The notes under the pieces: generated by a model
What the model was told of the DNA's origin: nothing
The model's database searches: none
Seen by the model: only the letters and a program-made list of their open reading frames with translations
Made by a program: the position numbers and the translations under genes
In this document: positions 17,643 through 26,709 of the stretch, one piece after another
Layout: each line of letters begins with the position of its first letter
Numbering within the stretch: the stretch's first letter is position 1
Assembly: GCA_018821305.1 (NCBI GenBank)
Contig: JAHJMN010000101.1
Coordinates: 1 to 62,889 of the forward strand
Source: Myxococcota bacterium
Lineage (GTDB): Bacteria; Myxococcota_A; Polyangia; HGW-17
DNA length: 62,889 bases
Reading direction: 5' to 3'

Positions 17643-17865
17643 AGAGTAATACGATCGACAGATTATAAGTGTATGGTTCCATCCTTTGTAGTTTTACTTT
17701 GATATTGGATTTTTATGACCTGATCCTGTCCCTGATTTCCTGGCTTCCTGTTTACCTGAAAAAATCAGGGACACAGGTAACCAGTAACAGTAACAGTAAC
17801 AGGAAAATCAGGTCGGCAATTTCGCGCAGAGGAATGCTATAGAAGGCTCATTCCTTTAAATCTTT
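17643..17865 (-). repeat. Family C modular intergenic repeat, copy C1 (inverted)
   Basis: Read on the minus strand this gap contains GGAATGAGCC, then a GCATTCC...GCGCGAAATTGCC mid-segment, CCTG-containing arms (with TTACTG three times in tandem), a CAGG arm, and finally AGGTCATAAAAATCCAATATC, matching the right end of the other copies. A head-like GAGTAATACGA also occurs at the opposite edge (about 17645) on the plus strand. It fills most of the 275-base space between the convergent dksA and flagellin-like genes. Confidence 0.7.
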
Positions 17866-17908
17866 CTTTAAATTAAGTTACTATTGTATTCTCCACAAGA
17901 AGTCTGGT

Positions 17909-18700
17909 TCACAACAATGATTGGGTGGCAGTGGATGAGAAGTTATGGACTTTAATCAGTTCCCCGGGGTTTGAGAGGATCTGAAATCTGGCACTGTCAT
18001 AATTTCCGCTGATTAACTGAAGGTCAAAATGATCCATTCCAGCGGAAAACATTACTTCGCTTCGAGACAATGCTTCATTTACCTTTTCTGCGGCCTCATT
18101 AATTCGGGTTGAAATTGATTCCTTTTCACCCATAATCTGTTTTTTTGCGTGATCGAGAACAGCCCGGGCTTTGATAAGTCCCTTTTCCGTGGAAACGTCC
18201 ATCCCTTTACTCGCCATTGCTTCATCCTGTGGGGACATGAACATCTTGGGAAATGAACCAAATTTTACTGGGGTTCCGGGAACTGCCTTCTCAAAGACTT
18301 TCTCACCGTTGTAACTGGAATCCTTAAGAAGATCATCCATTTCGCCGAAGACCGATTCAGAAAGCTTTTTAAAGGGTTCGACATTTCCGCTATCAAGGGC
18401 ATTCTCGAGTTTCTCAAGATTTTCCATTACCCGGTCAAGGGCATCGGAGGCGGTTTGCATTCCACTGATGCTGTCATTACCGTTTTTTATGAATTCATTA
18501 AGTTTTCGCGAAGCGTTATTGATGCTTACGGTGCTGTTTATATCAGAAGAGTATGAGAGAAGGCTCACTGTTGGCAACTTTGAAAGAGAAGAAAAATCAC
18601 TTTCGGCCCGGGTAATTTCCCGAGTGATACTCTTTTTTGCTTCTTTTCGAAACCGACCCTGATCCAGTCCATAGCCGGTAAAATTTTTAATAATTGACAT
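17909..18700 (-). CDS. Divergent flagellin-like protein
   Basis: 263 residues, all-helical ends, no signal peptide. The segment NDSISGMQTASDALDRVMEN (about residues 73-92) aligns with the flagellin N-terminal helix (NDG-S--Q---GAL-E). SYNGEKVF resembles the flagellin F-NG-KL turn, and the C-terminal part (STEKGLIKARAVLDHAKKQI...ISTRINEAAEKVNEAL) resembles the C-terminal D1 helix. The central variable domain is short. There are no flagellar genes nearby, so it could be an orphan minor filament protein or a derived protein with another job. The promoter region on the minus strand has TCAAGTTT and GTCGATGT boxes spaced by 12, faintly sigma28-like. GGAG lies upstream of the ATG. Confidence 0.55.
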   Translation of the reverse strand: MSIIKNFTGYGLDQGRFRKEAKKSITREITRAESDFSSLSKLPTVSLLSYSSDINSTVSINNASRKLNEFIKNGNDSISGMQTASDALDRVMENLEKLENALDSGNVEPFKKLSESVFGEMDDLLKDSSYNGEKVFEKAVPGTPVKFGSFPKMFMSPQDEAMASKGMDVSTEKGLIKARAVLDHAKKQIMGEKESISTRINEAAEKVNEALSRSEVMFSAGMDHFDLQLISGNYDSARFQILSNPGELIKVHNFSSTATQSLL

Positions 18701-18844
18701 AAAACCACTCCATGGATCAACATCGACAAAACCCCAAAAAAACTTGAATTTCAGTGAGACAATAGTAAAGATTGATGGCTTCTCAGGAATTCTTTCCTGA
18801 ATTTTGATTTGAATTCAATAAAATTGGTTTTTTTGAGTTTATTG

Positions 18845-18850
18845 TATAAT
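18845..18850 (+). promoter_or_regulatory. Putative -10 box for MFS gene
   Basis: A perfect TATAAT lies in a very AT-rich 243-base divergent gap, about 95 bases before the MFS start codon. No clear -35 box is at the ideal distance (AATTGG or TTGGTT nearby), so this is weak evidence. AAGGAG at 18928-18933 is the likely ribosome site of the MFS gene. Confidence 0.35.
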
Positions 18851-18943
18851 TTTTTCTGTTTTTATTTATAATTCCAGCGAAATTTGATTTTTATCTTTTA
18901 AATAAATTAACTGCACCCATGGTGATTAAGGAGTTGAAGAAAT

Positions 18944-20575
18944 ATGGATAAGGTAAAAGAAACCCTTCGTGATTCGGCGAAGATAAGATGGCTTGTACTG
19001 ATACTGATAAGTACCCTTATGTTTTCGACCTATTATTTTCAGGATTTCTTTTCTCCCCTCAGGGAATTGATGGAAAAAGATCTTGGAATAAACTCTGAGG
19101 AGTTTGGTCGAATCATCGGTCTCACAACCATTGCAAATATGTTTGGTATGATAATTCTTGGGGGTATTTTTCTTGATAAATGGGGAATTAGACTTGCCGG
19201 TCTTGTATTTGGTGGTGTGGCCACTTTAGGTGGAATTATAACAGCTCTTGCAAGCGCAGGAGTTTTTGGAACCAGTAAAGGAACCGTACTTACGGGTTTA
19301 ATTATTGGCCGTATTTTATTTGGTTCGGGGCTTGAGGTCATCTGTGTCATTGTTTCTAAAACAGTTGTTAAGTGGTTTATGGGGTTTGAACTTGCCCTTG
19401 CAATGGCAATCAATGTTGGCTTTGGTCGGTTAGGCAGTGCACTGGCAATTGCTATTTCTCTGGATATTGCTGGAGCAAAAGTTTCTCCTGCTGTTGTTTT
19501 TGCAGCAGCGTTGATTGGAATTTCTCTATTATTTTTCCTTGTTTACCTCTTCTTTGATATCAAACTTGATAAACAAACTGGTGCAAGTGACAAGGTGCCT
19601 GATCCTGATGAAGAGTTTAAGTTCTCAGATTTGGTAAAACTAGCTACAGATAAAAGTTTCATCTATATAACTCTCCTGTGTGTTGCTTTTTATTCGGCTG
19701 TTTTTCCATTTATACAGTATGCTCCAGACCTTCTGGTTAACAAATTCGGATTTACCTACAAATTACCACCTCATGCGGAAATAGTTGTTTTTGGAAGTAA
19801 ATCTCTTGGTAGCGTTATAGTTTATCTTGTAGTATTTATATTTGCGCTTTCTGTCACCCTCATCCCAAAAAACATAAAAGAAAAGAAATTTAAAATAATT
19901 TCAGTTGCTGCTATTATTACTGTCTTTGGAATTCTAGTATTCCTTGTAAGAGATATTCTTGCAGAGTGGATGAAAAATGGTCCGAAAACGGCTTCTCTGA
20001 TTCCTCTTGGAACCATTATTTTTACTCCAATTTTTGGTAGCATAGTAGATAAAAAAGGTAAAGCTGCATCTCTCATGATGCTTGGGTCTTTCCTTCTAAT
20101 ATTTGCACATGTATCCCTAAGCATATTCAACATTAAAGCATTGTCATACATGGGGCTGCTGAGTCTTGGAATAGCGTTTTCACTTGTACCAGCTGCTATG
20201 TGGCCGAGTGTTGCTAAAATCGTTCCACAGCAGCGATTGGGAACAGCATATGCATCCATGTTTACTGTTCAGAATTGGGGACTTGGATTATTTTTCTGGG
20301 GTATAGGGGCTTTACTGCTCAAAGTTAACACGAATGTTATTAAAGCAATTGATGATATGAAAAATGTTTTGAAAACGCAGGGTGTTGCTGCAAAAGATAT
20401 TGGTGAACGTATTACACAGATGCAGATAAAAGGTGAGCTACCATATTATGATTATAAGTGGCCTATTCTTACACTTGTATTCTGCGGTGTAATTTCCATT
20501 TTCCTGGCATTCATGCTTAAAAGAGCAGACAAAGAGCAGGGATACGGCCTGGAAGAAGGTACTAAAAAAGCGTAA
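18944..20575 (+). CDS. Major facilitator superfamily transporter
   Basis: A 543-residue polytopic membrane protein. TM1 is followed by a loop ending GINSEEFGRIIGL, then TM2 and the MFS loop 2-3 region GGIFLDKWGIRLAGLV, equivalent to the GxxxDxxGxR motif. The second half repeats the layout with TPIFGSIVDKKGKAAS. An extra hydrophilic stretch lies in the centre (around 205-230, TGASDKVPDPDEEFKF). MFS proteins move small solutes by uniport, symport or antiport. No motif tells the substrate, and the neighbours give no hint. It is monocistronic, with a family C repeat downstream. Confidence 0.85.
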   Translation: MDKVKETLRDSAKIRWLVLILISTLMFSTYYFQDFFSPLRELMEKDLGINSEEFGRIIGLTTIANMFGMIILGGIFLDKWGIRLAGLVFGGVATLGGIITALASAGVFGTSKGTVLTGLIIGRILFGSGLEVICVIVSKTVVKWFMGFELALAMAINVGFGRLGSALAIAISLDIAGAKVSPAVVFAAALIGISLLFFLVYLFFDIKLDKQTGASDKVPDPDEEFKFSDLVKLATDKSFIYITLLCVAFYSAVFPFIQYAPDLLVNKFGFTYKLPPHAEIVVFGSKSLGSVIVYLVVFIFALSVTLIPKNIKEKKFKIISVAAIITVFGILVFLVRDILAEWMKNGPKTASLIPLGTIIFTPIFGSIVDKKGKAASLMMLGSFLLIFAHVSLSIFNIKALSYMGLLSLGIAFSLVPAAMWPSVAKIVPQQRLGTAYASMFTVQNWGLGLFFWGIGALLLKVNTNVIKAIDDMKNVLKTQGVAAKDIGERITQMQIKGELPYYDYKWPILTLVFCGVISIFLAFMLKRADKEQGYGLEEGTKKA

Positions 20576-20683
20576 TTCCAAAAAGCTGGAATTAGACCCG
20601 CCGCTGCTCTGTTAAACCGTATTGGTTGATATTCTTGAGTTAAAATCAGCGAAAAATTTGAAAAACTGTATTACAGGACTCCA

Positions 20684-20890
20684 CTTTCGGAGTAATACGA
20701 TAGTGACTTGTTTTAAAGAAATTCTTCAGGAGAAAGCCCCTCTAAAGCATTCCGCTGCGCGAAATTGCCTACCTGATTTTCCTGTTGCTGCTACTGATTT
20801 CCTGTTTATCTGAAATTTTTTAACAGGGAGACGGGTAGTCAGGTAAATAGTGACAGGCTCAGAGCGTAACCATTTAATATCAATTAATAA
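20684..20890 (+). repeat. Family C modular intergenic repeat, copy C2
   Basis: Starts at CTTTCGGAGTAATACGATAG. It continues through TTCAGGAGAAAGCCCC, the GCATTCCGCTGCGCGAAA segment, CCTG-type words (CCTGATT, CCTGTTG, CCTGTTT), a short T-rich turn and CAGG/GGGT words, and ends near TTTAATATCAATTAA. Bases 20735-20778 are identical to 43327-43370 in copy C5. It occupies the gap between the MFS gene and the convergent tatB-like gene, where the opposed CCTG/CAGG arms could form a large stem in RNA. Confidence 0.8.
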
Positions 20891-20974
20891 TTAAAAAAAA
20901 TACGTAATTTTTAATTCAATTTCCCAATTTCAATCCTTTTATTCCGAAATTGGTCTATCGTTTCGTATTGCAGA

Positions 20975-21541
20975 TCAGGGGGTTTTATCCGGGGGATTTG
21001 TTTCTGGGGGTGATTGTGTTTGGGGTGGATCGTCGGAATTATCCGGAGATGATTCTTTGAAGGGTATTTCCCTGCTGAGATTTTCAACCCAGGTGGAAAA
21101 ACCATGATTTTCCATGGAAAAAGAACTTTCAGGTATATCGTTTTCTGGAGATGAGATCGGATCGGATTCTTCCAGTTCAGAATTGTTTTCCGGTTCAATG
21201 GATTCCGTCGAGTCTGGTGACTCAGAATCAGAAGTTACTTGAACCTGATCTTCCGGAGTACTCCGTGGAGACGCGGTAAAAAGAGGTTGTCCAATTTCGC
21301 GCACGGCTTTGCGAACATTTACAGCATTAGCGATATCCTGAACAGTTTGCTGCATCTCATTGAAAACACTGGCTGTTTCTTCATCTTTGATCACTTCCTC
21401 CCGCACCTGCATGAAGGCATCTTTGACCATATGCACGAATTCACCGATTTTCCGGGCCATGACGGGAATCCTTTCGGGACCTAAAAATGCCATGGCGACG
21501 AGGGCGATCAGAATAAATTCGCCTAAACTGATATCAAGCAT
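20975..21541 (-). CDS. tatB: Sec-independent translocase subunit TatB
   Basis: 188 residues with the TatA/B signature: a short N-terminal helix (LGEFILIALVAMAFLGPERIP), the conserved FLGPERIP hinge, and an amphipathic helix (ARKIGEFVHMVKDAFMQVREE). It then has a long acidic, Ser/Pro-rich tail, longer than TatA and typical of TatB. It helps recognise twin-arginine precursors with TatC. The start codon overlaps the stop of the upstream TolC-like gene by one base (TGATG), so the two are coupled. tatC is not in the window. Confidence 0.88.
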   Translation of the reverse strand: MLDISLGEFILIALVAMAFLGPERIPVMARKIGEFVHMVKDAFMQVREEVIKDEETASVFNEMQQTVQDIANAVNVRKAVREIGQPLFTASPRSTPEDQVQVTSDSESPDSTESIEPENNSELEESDPISSPENDIPESSFSMENHGFSTWVENLSREIPFKESSPDNSDDPPQTQSPPETNPPDKTP

Positions 21542-22926
21542 CAGAGGACTCCCGGTTTTTCTGTCAGTGCGTGGAGTTTAAGCCATTCGAGACGCAAAGC
21601 CCAGGATGCTTCAATCAATGCGAAGCGAAGCTTGAAATAAGAAACAAGGGCATCGACCATTTCTTTGGGTTTTACAACATTCATAGCTTCCTGATCTTCG
21701 AGAGCTATAAGCCATCCTCGACTGAGTTTTATGCCTCTTTTTATTATAGAGAGTTTGTCGATCTGGTAAATGATGTTTTCCCTTACGGTAGAGATCTGCA
21801 TTTTAAGAAAATCTCTTGCCGCAGTTAATTTTACGTTGGCCATTCGAGACTCAACACGAGCCAGGCGGAGATCTGTCAGCATTTTGGAAGGGTCAAATTT
21901 CATCTCAAGTCCAAGACCGAATGCGAGAGAATTTCCATGCAGTCCATCGTTAAGATATGCACTTTTTGGGTCTTCACTGTTTGAGAGAGTCAGTCGATAG
22001 CGGAGAAAAAGCCCGATATTGGGCTTGAAAGCGGCTTTTGCAAGGCCATGCCGGGCCTTGGCCGCTGCTCTCGCTGCGGAGATCATGGCAAACTCAGGAC
22101 GATTACCCATGGCTTTCTTTAGTAAAATACTTACTTCCTGAGGTTTTACTTCCGATGGGTCCTCAACTGATTTGGATGCATCAATAGTGACATCCTTCCC
22201 CGCAAGAATTTTCATAGCCTGAATGCTAATTGAATTAAGTTTTTTAATTTCAAGAGCCCGGAGGTTAAGTTCATTTTCCCCCAGTTTAAGTCGGATGAGA
22301 TCTGTGGGAGTAATTTTTCCGTCTTCTTCCATCTTCTCAGCTTTTTCAAGGCTCTTTTTCATCAGTTTCTGGCTTTCATCAAGCAACTTCATCAGTTCTG
22401 CCGCAGCGTGAGAAGAAAGCCATGCCTTTTTTGCCGTGAAAATAACTTTTTCCCGGACAGATTTCATATTTGCTTCACTGTATCGGACTCCCGCATTGGC
22501 AAGTTCTTTTGCATATTCAATTTTTCCGAAAGTATAAAGGGGAAAAGTCGCTTTTGCCTCAAAGCGGACAACATAGCCGTCAAGATCCAGAGTGATGTTG
22601 TCATCGCGATCTGTAGTCAGGCAGTAGGTTTCACGGAACTCTTTCTCACTCATACCTCCGAGATCTACAAGGTTCATCCATTCCTGAGGAACCATGCATT
22701 TGTATTTGGGGCTGGGAGCTCCCTGAACCGAAAGGGTTATCTGTGGGAAATACAGTAATTTCGCGCCTTTAAGCATTGCCTCATATCGGTTGACCTGAAG
22801 CGATGCTTCTTTGAGGGATGGGTTATTTTTCAGGACGAGTTTAATAAAATCATTCATGGAAACTGTCACTGATCCCGGGTTTTTGGCAGATAAAAAAGGT
22901 AAAACAGCGAGTATAAGCCAGGTCAT
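21541..22926 (-). CDS. TolC-like outer-membrane efflux protein
   Basis: 461 residues with a short signal sequence (MTWLILAVLPFLSA) and two OEP-type helical repeats. The first starts at FIKLVLKNNPSLKEASLQVNR; later come NRPEFAMISAARAAA and KAAFKPNIGLFLRYRL, the second repeat. A Cys pair lies in the extracellular-loop region (YKCMVPQEW...YCLTT). GGGAGG precedes the ATG. No adaptor or inner-membrane pump is adjacent. The only partner in the transcript is TatB, so this may be an orphan channel shared by several systems. Confidence 0.82.
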   Translation of the reverse strand: MTWLILAVLPFLSAKNPGSVTVSMNDFIKLVLKNNPSLKEASLQVNRYEAMLKGAKLLYFPQITLSVQGAPSPKYKCMVPQEWMNLVDLGGMSEKEFRETYCLTTDRDDNITLDLDGYVVRFEAKATFPLYTFGKIEYAKELANAGVRYSEANMKSVREKVIFTAKKAWLSSHAAAELMKLLDESQKLMKKSLEKAEKMEEDGKITPTDLIRLKLGENELNLRALEIKKLNSISIQAMKILAGKDVTIDASKSVEDPSEVKPQEVSILLKKAMGNRPEFAMISAARAAAKARHGLAKAAFKPNIGLFLRYRLTLSNSEDPKSAYLNDGLHGNSLAFGLGLEMKFDPSKMLTDLRLARVESRMANVKLTAARDFLKMQISTVRENIIYQIDKLSIIKRGIKLSRGWLIALEDQEAMNVVKPKEMVDALVSYFKLRFALIEASWALRLEWLKLHALTEKPGVL

Positions 22927-23332
22927 AGTTACCTCCCTTCGAGGCTTTAACCGGCAAACGCTATCAGAAACGCTTATGTCCTGAGTTTTCTGAAAGTGAG
23001 CCGGTTTATGAAATTCAAGTGAGACAACCCGGCACTTCCGGAATTATGGACTTTGAATTTCCAGAGCGGAAATTACTATTATTTATCCGGCGTATGCAAG
23101 AATTTTCAGTTTTTTAAGTGCAGATTTTGAATATCGGTACATAATACGAGTATCTTTCGGGCCTGATTTTTCCGGGCTTTTTTTCGTCGGGTGAATTATT
23201 ACGGGGATTCATGGACCAAAATCTACGTTTTTTATTTGATTTAACTGGTATATGTCACCGTTTTACGCTATTTTAACCCGTAAAAAATGGGCCTGAAACT
23301 TATCGGTCCCGGGAAACAAGTAAGGTATTAAA
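22927..23332. other. Divergent intergenic region, 406 bp
   Basis: Holds the upstream regions of the TolC-like gene (-) and the first kinase gene (+). I see no open frame of interest and no repeat of families A, B or C, apart from an isolated TTATGTCCTGA word near 22973. A GC-rich partial inverted repeat followed by a T-run (about 23157-23187, GGGCCTG...CCGGGC then TTTTTTT) looks like a weak terminator but has no upstream gene on that strand. Confidence 0.5.
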
Positions 23333-25339
23333 ATGAAAGTATGTCCAGCGTGCAACGCAACATATGAAGATGATAAAGTATTTTGCCCCAAGGATGGAGG
23401 CAAGCTTGTTGAGGCGGGTTCAAGTGCCAGCAATTCAAGGATCGGACAGGTTCTTGATGGTCGCTATCGTCTGGTAAGGATGCTGGGCGAAGGTGGAATG
23501 GGGGAAGTTTATGAAGCTGCCCACGTCTATATTGACAAAAAGGTAGCTATCAAACTGCTTCGTCCGGAAATTACTTCCTCCTCTGAAGCAGTAAAGCGAT
23601 TTTATCAGGAAGCTCGCAGTGCATCATCAATTGGCCATGAAAATATTATTGAAATTGAAGACTTCGGTAAGCTGGATGATGGCACGATCTATCTTGCGAT
23701 GGAGTATTTACAGGGTTCAGCTTTAGCAGATCTCATGCTTAACGGGGCCATGGAACCGGGTAGAGCTCTGGATTTTATGAAACAAATTTGTGAGGGTCTG
23801 CACGCTGCCCATGAGAAAAGCATCGTTCACCGGGATATGAAACCGGAAAACGTTTTTATAATTCGTGACCGGAAGGGTCGTGAGCTTGTAAAAATTCTTG
23901 ATTTTGGTATTGCCAAGATGACAAGTACTGACGGAGAGGGCAAAGGGCTTACCAAAACCGGTACAATTTTTGGGACACCGCACTACATGGCTCCTGAACA
24001 AGCTATGGGAAATGCCCTGGATCACCGGGCAGATGTATACAGTATCGGCGTTATTATGTTTGAGTTGTTTACGGGTAGCGTTCCTTTTAAAGCTGAGTCT
24101 TTTATGGGAATTTTGACCCAGCATATAACAACTCCGCCTCCCAGACCCACAACTTTGAATGCTAATCTTCATCCGAGAATTGAGCAATCCATTCTTCGTG
24201 CCATGGGAAAAGATCCCAACGAACGATACCAGACTATGGCTGAATTCTTGCAGGATCTCAATAATATCGGTGTTGAGCTTGGTATTTCTGAACCAGTTCC
24301 AGTTCCTGTGACAGCCCCCGTCGGCAGTGCTCCCATGCAACCAACGGGTTATGCTCCTCACCCAACAGGTTATGCTCCACCTCCCGTGGGCTATGCTCCT
24401 CAATCAACGGGCATGATGACACCGCCGCCTCAGGGCACCGGGAATTTTGCCCCCATGCCGAACAATACGGGGAATTACGCGCCTCAAGGTAATACCGGAA
24501 ATTTTCCCCCTCAACCAGGAAATACCGGGAATTTTGCCCCTCAGGGTACGGGTAATTTTCAGGCTCCGGCAAATACAGGGAATTACACTCCTCCGGGTAG
24601 TGGCGGTTATGCACCTCCCCCCGCTGCCGCTTCAACGGGTTTTCAAACTCAGACTCCCTTTGCGGGACAATCGACCCATGCTAAAAAACGTAAAAAAGGC
24701 AATGGTCTTGCCATTGGTATTGTAATTATAATTCTTCTTGGAGCCGCAGGCGGTGGCGGATACTGGTGGTTCTTCCTGAGGGATTCCGGTGATAAGAAAT
24801 CTGACGATAAAACGCAGGTCGCCAGTGATGATGTTAATAAAAAAGGGTGGGAAAAAGGGGACATGAAACCCGAGGATACCAAACCCGAAGACATGAAGCC
24901 TGAGGACATGAAGCCCGAGGACATGAAGCCCGAGGACATGAAGGCAACAGAACCGGATAAAAAACCTGAGGACATGAAGCCCGAGGACATGAAACCGGAA
25001 GAAGGTCCAAAATTCAAAAATCCGGTTAAAATTACAATTCTCACAAATGTGGATTCCGATCCTCCTCCTACAATCAAGATTGGTGATAAAACCTATACTT
25101 CACCATATGTTCTCACAATGGAAAACAATGGAGAAGAGGAAATCGAAGTTTCAAAACCCGGTTATAAAACCGTAACCAAGAAAATCAAAGGTTCCGGGCG
25201 CTCTCGTGTGAGAATAAAACTTAAATATATTAAAACTAAAGATCCTAAAGTTGATATGAAACCTGTCATGGATCCGGTAATGGTAAAACCACCCATGCCA
25301 CCCATGCCGCCGGTTATGACCGGTGTTACATTTGACTGA
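23333..25339 (+). CDS. Ser/Thr protein kinase with N-terminal zinc ribbon and periplasmic PEGA domain
   Basis: 668 residues. A zinc ribbon (CPAC...FCPKDGG, Cys4/7/18) precedes a Hanks-type kinase: [11 protein letters not shown], Lys74, HRDMKPEN (166-173), DFGIAKM (190-196), and [20 protein letters not shown]. Next is a Pro/Gly/Thr-rich linker of about 130 residues with repeated Y-A-P and N-T-G-N words, a single TM (about 458-483), a repetitive P-E-D-M-K linker (about 513-553), and a PEGA domain with [13 protein letters not shown]. The kinase faces the cytoplasm and PEGA the periplasm, a sensor layout common in myxobacteria. It leads a four-gene cluster with 13-25 base gaps. Confidence 0.93.
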   Translation: MKVCPACNATYEDDKVFCPKDGGKLVEAGSSASNSRIGQVLDGRYRLVRMLGEGGMGEVYEAAHVYIDKKVAIKLLRPEITSSSEAVKRFYQEARSASSIGHENIIEIEDFGKLDDGTIYLAMEYLQGSALADLMLNGAMEPGRALDFMKQICEGLHAAHEKSIVHRDMKPENVFIIRDRKGRELVKILDFGIAKMTSTDGEGKGLTKTGTIFGTPHYMAPEQAMGNALDHRADVYSIGVIMFELFTGSVPFKAESFMGILTQHITTPPPRPTTLNANLHPRIEQSILRAMGKDPNERYQTMAEFLQDLNNIGVELGISEPVPVPVTAPVGSAPMQPTGYAPHPTGYAPPPVGYAPQSTGMMTPPPQGTGNFAPMPNNTGNYAPQGNTGNFPPQPGNTGNFAPQGTGNFQAPANTGNYTPPGSGGYAPPPAAASTGFQTQTPFAGQSTHAKKRKKGNGLAIGIVIIILLGAAGGGGYWWFFLRDSGDKKSDDKTQVASDDVNKKGWEKGDMKPEDTKPEDMKPEDMKPEDMKPEDMKATEPDKKPEDMKPEDMKPEEGPKFKNPVKITILTNVDSDPPPTIKIGDKTYTSPYVLTMENNGEEEIEVSKPGYKTVTKKIKGSGRSRVRIKLKYIKTKDPKVDMKPVMDPVMVKPPMPPMPPVMTGVTFD

Positions 25340-25364
25340 GTTTTAACCGATTATGAGGTATATT

Positions 25365-26696
25365 ATGAAGGGAAAATCTATTGTTTTTGCTTTACTTATC
25401 ATGGCTTTGCCTGCAGCTGCTATAGCGCAGACAAAAGCAGCTCCCATTTACATGAAACTCTATCAGAGTGCTAAAAAACTTTTTGATGAGAAAAAGTACA
25501 CGGAAGCTCGTGCTTTATTTATCCAGGTAAAAAGTTTTGCAAAAGCAGATGGTACCTATCAGCACATGATCGATTACCGTATTGGTGCCTGCTATGAAGG
25601 TGAGCACGATTATGAAAAAGCTATCGAACATTATAATCTTTATTTACGGGCAGGATCTTTCCCGGCAAAACTCCCTCAGAAAGCTGCTGTTGAAAAACAG
25701 ATTGAGGATCTCAAGGCTAAGTTAAATAAAACAAAACAGCCAAATAAAGATTACAAAACCCGCATGCTTGAGCAGATGAAGAAAAATCTTGAAACTGCCA
25801 TTAATTACGAAAAACAGGGTAATTACCGTTATGCGGTTATATATTATTTGAACGTTCGCGGACTCATGTACAGGACAAATACTCATCTGGCGGTTATTGA
25901 TATATATATTGGTAATTGCTATGAGAAGTTGAGAAACTATCCTTTAGCCGTGAGATACTACTCATATTATATGAAGGCAACGGCAATTCAGCCAAAATGG
26001 CCAACTAAAAGTGCTGTACAAAAAAGAATCACTGATCTCCAGAATATAATTGATGAAGAAAAAAAGAAAAATGACGAAACCAGGATGACCGCTCAGGAAA
26101 GACGTAATTTTCAGAATCTCCAGAATTACAGTCGAATAGGGGCCGATTATTTTCGGAAGCAGAACTATAACATGGCGAGATCATATTTCATCAGATATAA
26201 AAATCTCGCTGTTCGCATGAACCGATATACTCATCTCGTTGATGCTCTTATTGGAATGACTTATCACTACCAGAACAACTACAATATGGCGGTGAAACAT
26301 TATAAAATCTATCTGACGGCAAAATATTTCCAGTCCGATTGGCCAGCTCCCGCCACAATCAGAGATTACGTAACCCGGTTGTCTGACTATGCGGCTAAAC
26401 AGAACGCATTTGCCGGAGATCCCAATGCCGGAAACACTGGAAACACCGGAAATACTGGAAACCAGAATGGCCCCGGCCCTGGTCCCGGTCCCGGTCCCGG
26501 CCCCGGCCCTGATCCTTATTCAAATTCTGATTCACTTTTAACAAAATGGTGGTTCTGGGTTGGAGTTGGAGTTGCTGCTCTGGTAGTTATTGCTGTTGTT
26601 GCTGGTGGTTCCAAGTCCGATGACACAGAATACAAGAAAATGAACCCCGGTATTGCCAAATCCCGCCCCGCTGGATTCACAGTGTTTAAATTCTGA
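25365..26696 (+). CDS. Secreted or anchored TPR-like protein with three repeat modules
   Basis: 443 residues from the ATG at 25365 (GAGG five bases upstream; an ATG at 25353 is less likely). Signal peptide ending in AIAQ. Three modules of about 95-115 residues share the pattern A-x-x-Y-x-x-x-x-N/K-Y-x-x-A followed by I-G-x-x-Y-x-x-x-x-x-Y-x-x-A-x-x-x-Y-x-x-Y and a closing W/L-P, which are paired TPRs. Then comes an N-T-G repeat, an extended Gly-Pro run, a C-terminal TM (WWFWVGVGVAALVVIAVVAG) and a basic tail. It should sit in the periplasm tethered to the inner membrane, so it could be a partner of the upstream kinase's PEGA domain. Confidence 0.78.
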   Translation: MKGKSIVFALLIMALPAAAIAQTKAAPIYMKLYQSAKKLFDEKKYTEARALFIQVKSFAKADGTYQHMIDYRIGACYEGEHDYEKAIEHYNLYLRAGSFPAKLPQKAAVEKQIEDLKAKLNKTKQPNKDYKTRMLEQMKKNLETAINYEKQGNYRYAVIYYLNVRGLMYRTNTHLAVIDIYIGNCYEKLRNYPLAVRYYSYYMKATAIQPKWPTKSAVQKRITDLQNIIDEEKKKNDETRMTAQERRNFQNLQNYSRIGADYFRKQNYNMARSYFIRYKNLAVRMNRYTHLVDALIGMTYHYQNNYNMAVKHYKIYLTAKYFQSDWPAPATIRDYVTRLSDYAAKQNAFAGDPNAGNTGNTGNTGNQNGPGPGPGPGPGPGPDPYSNSDSLLTKWWFWVGVGVAALVVIAVVAGGSKSDDTEYKKMNPGIAKSRPAGFTVFKF

Positions 26697-26709
26697 TCCG
26701 GAGATTTTC

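Noticed and set aside
17909-18700. Calling the protein a normal flagellin (FliC)
   Set aside because: It is too divergent and isolated from other flagellar genes; only helix-pattern similarity supports it.
23157-23187. Possible terminator (GC-rich partial repeat followed by T-run)
   Set aside because: The stem is short and mismatched, and no plus-strand gene ends upstream.
23723-24403. 226-residue minus-strand frame inside the PEGA kinase gene
   Set aside because: It lies fully antisense to a clear kinase gene with intact motifs; no ribosome site or recognisable domain.
24649-25077. Minus-strand frame with repeated S-S-G-F-M words
   Set aside because: It is the antisense reading of the P-E-D-M-K repeat linker.
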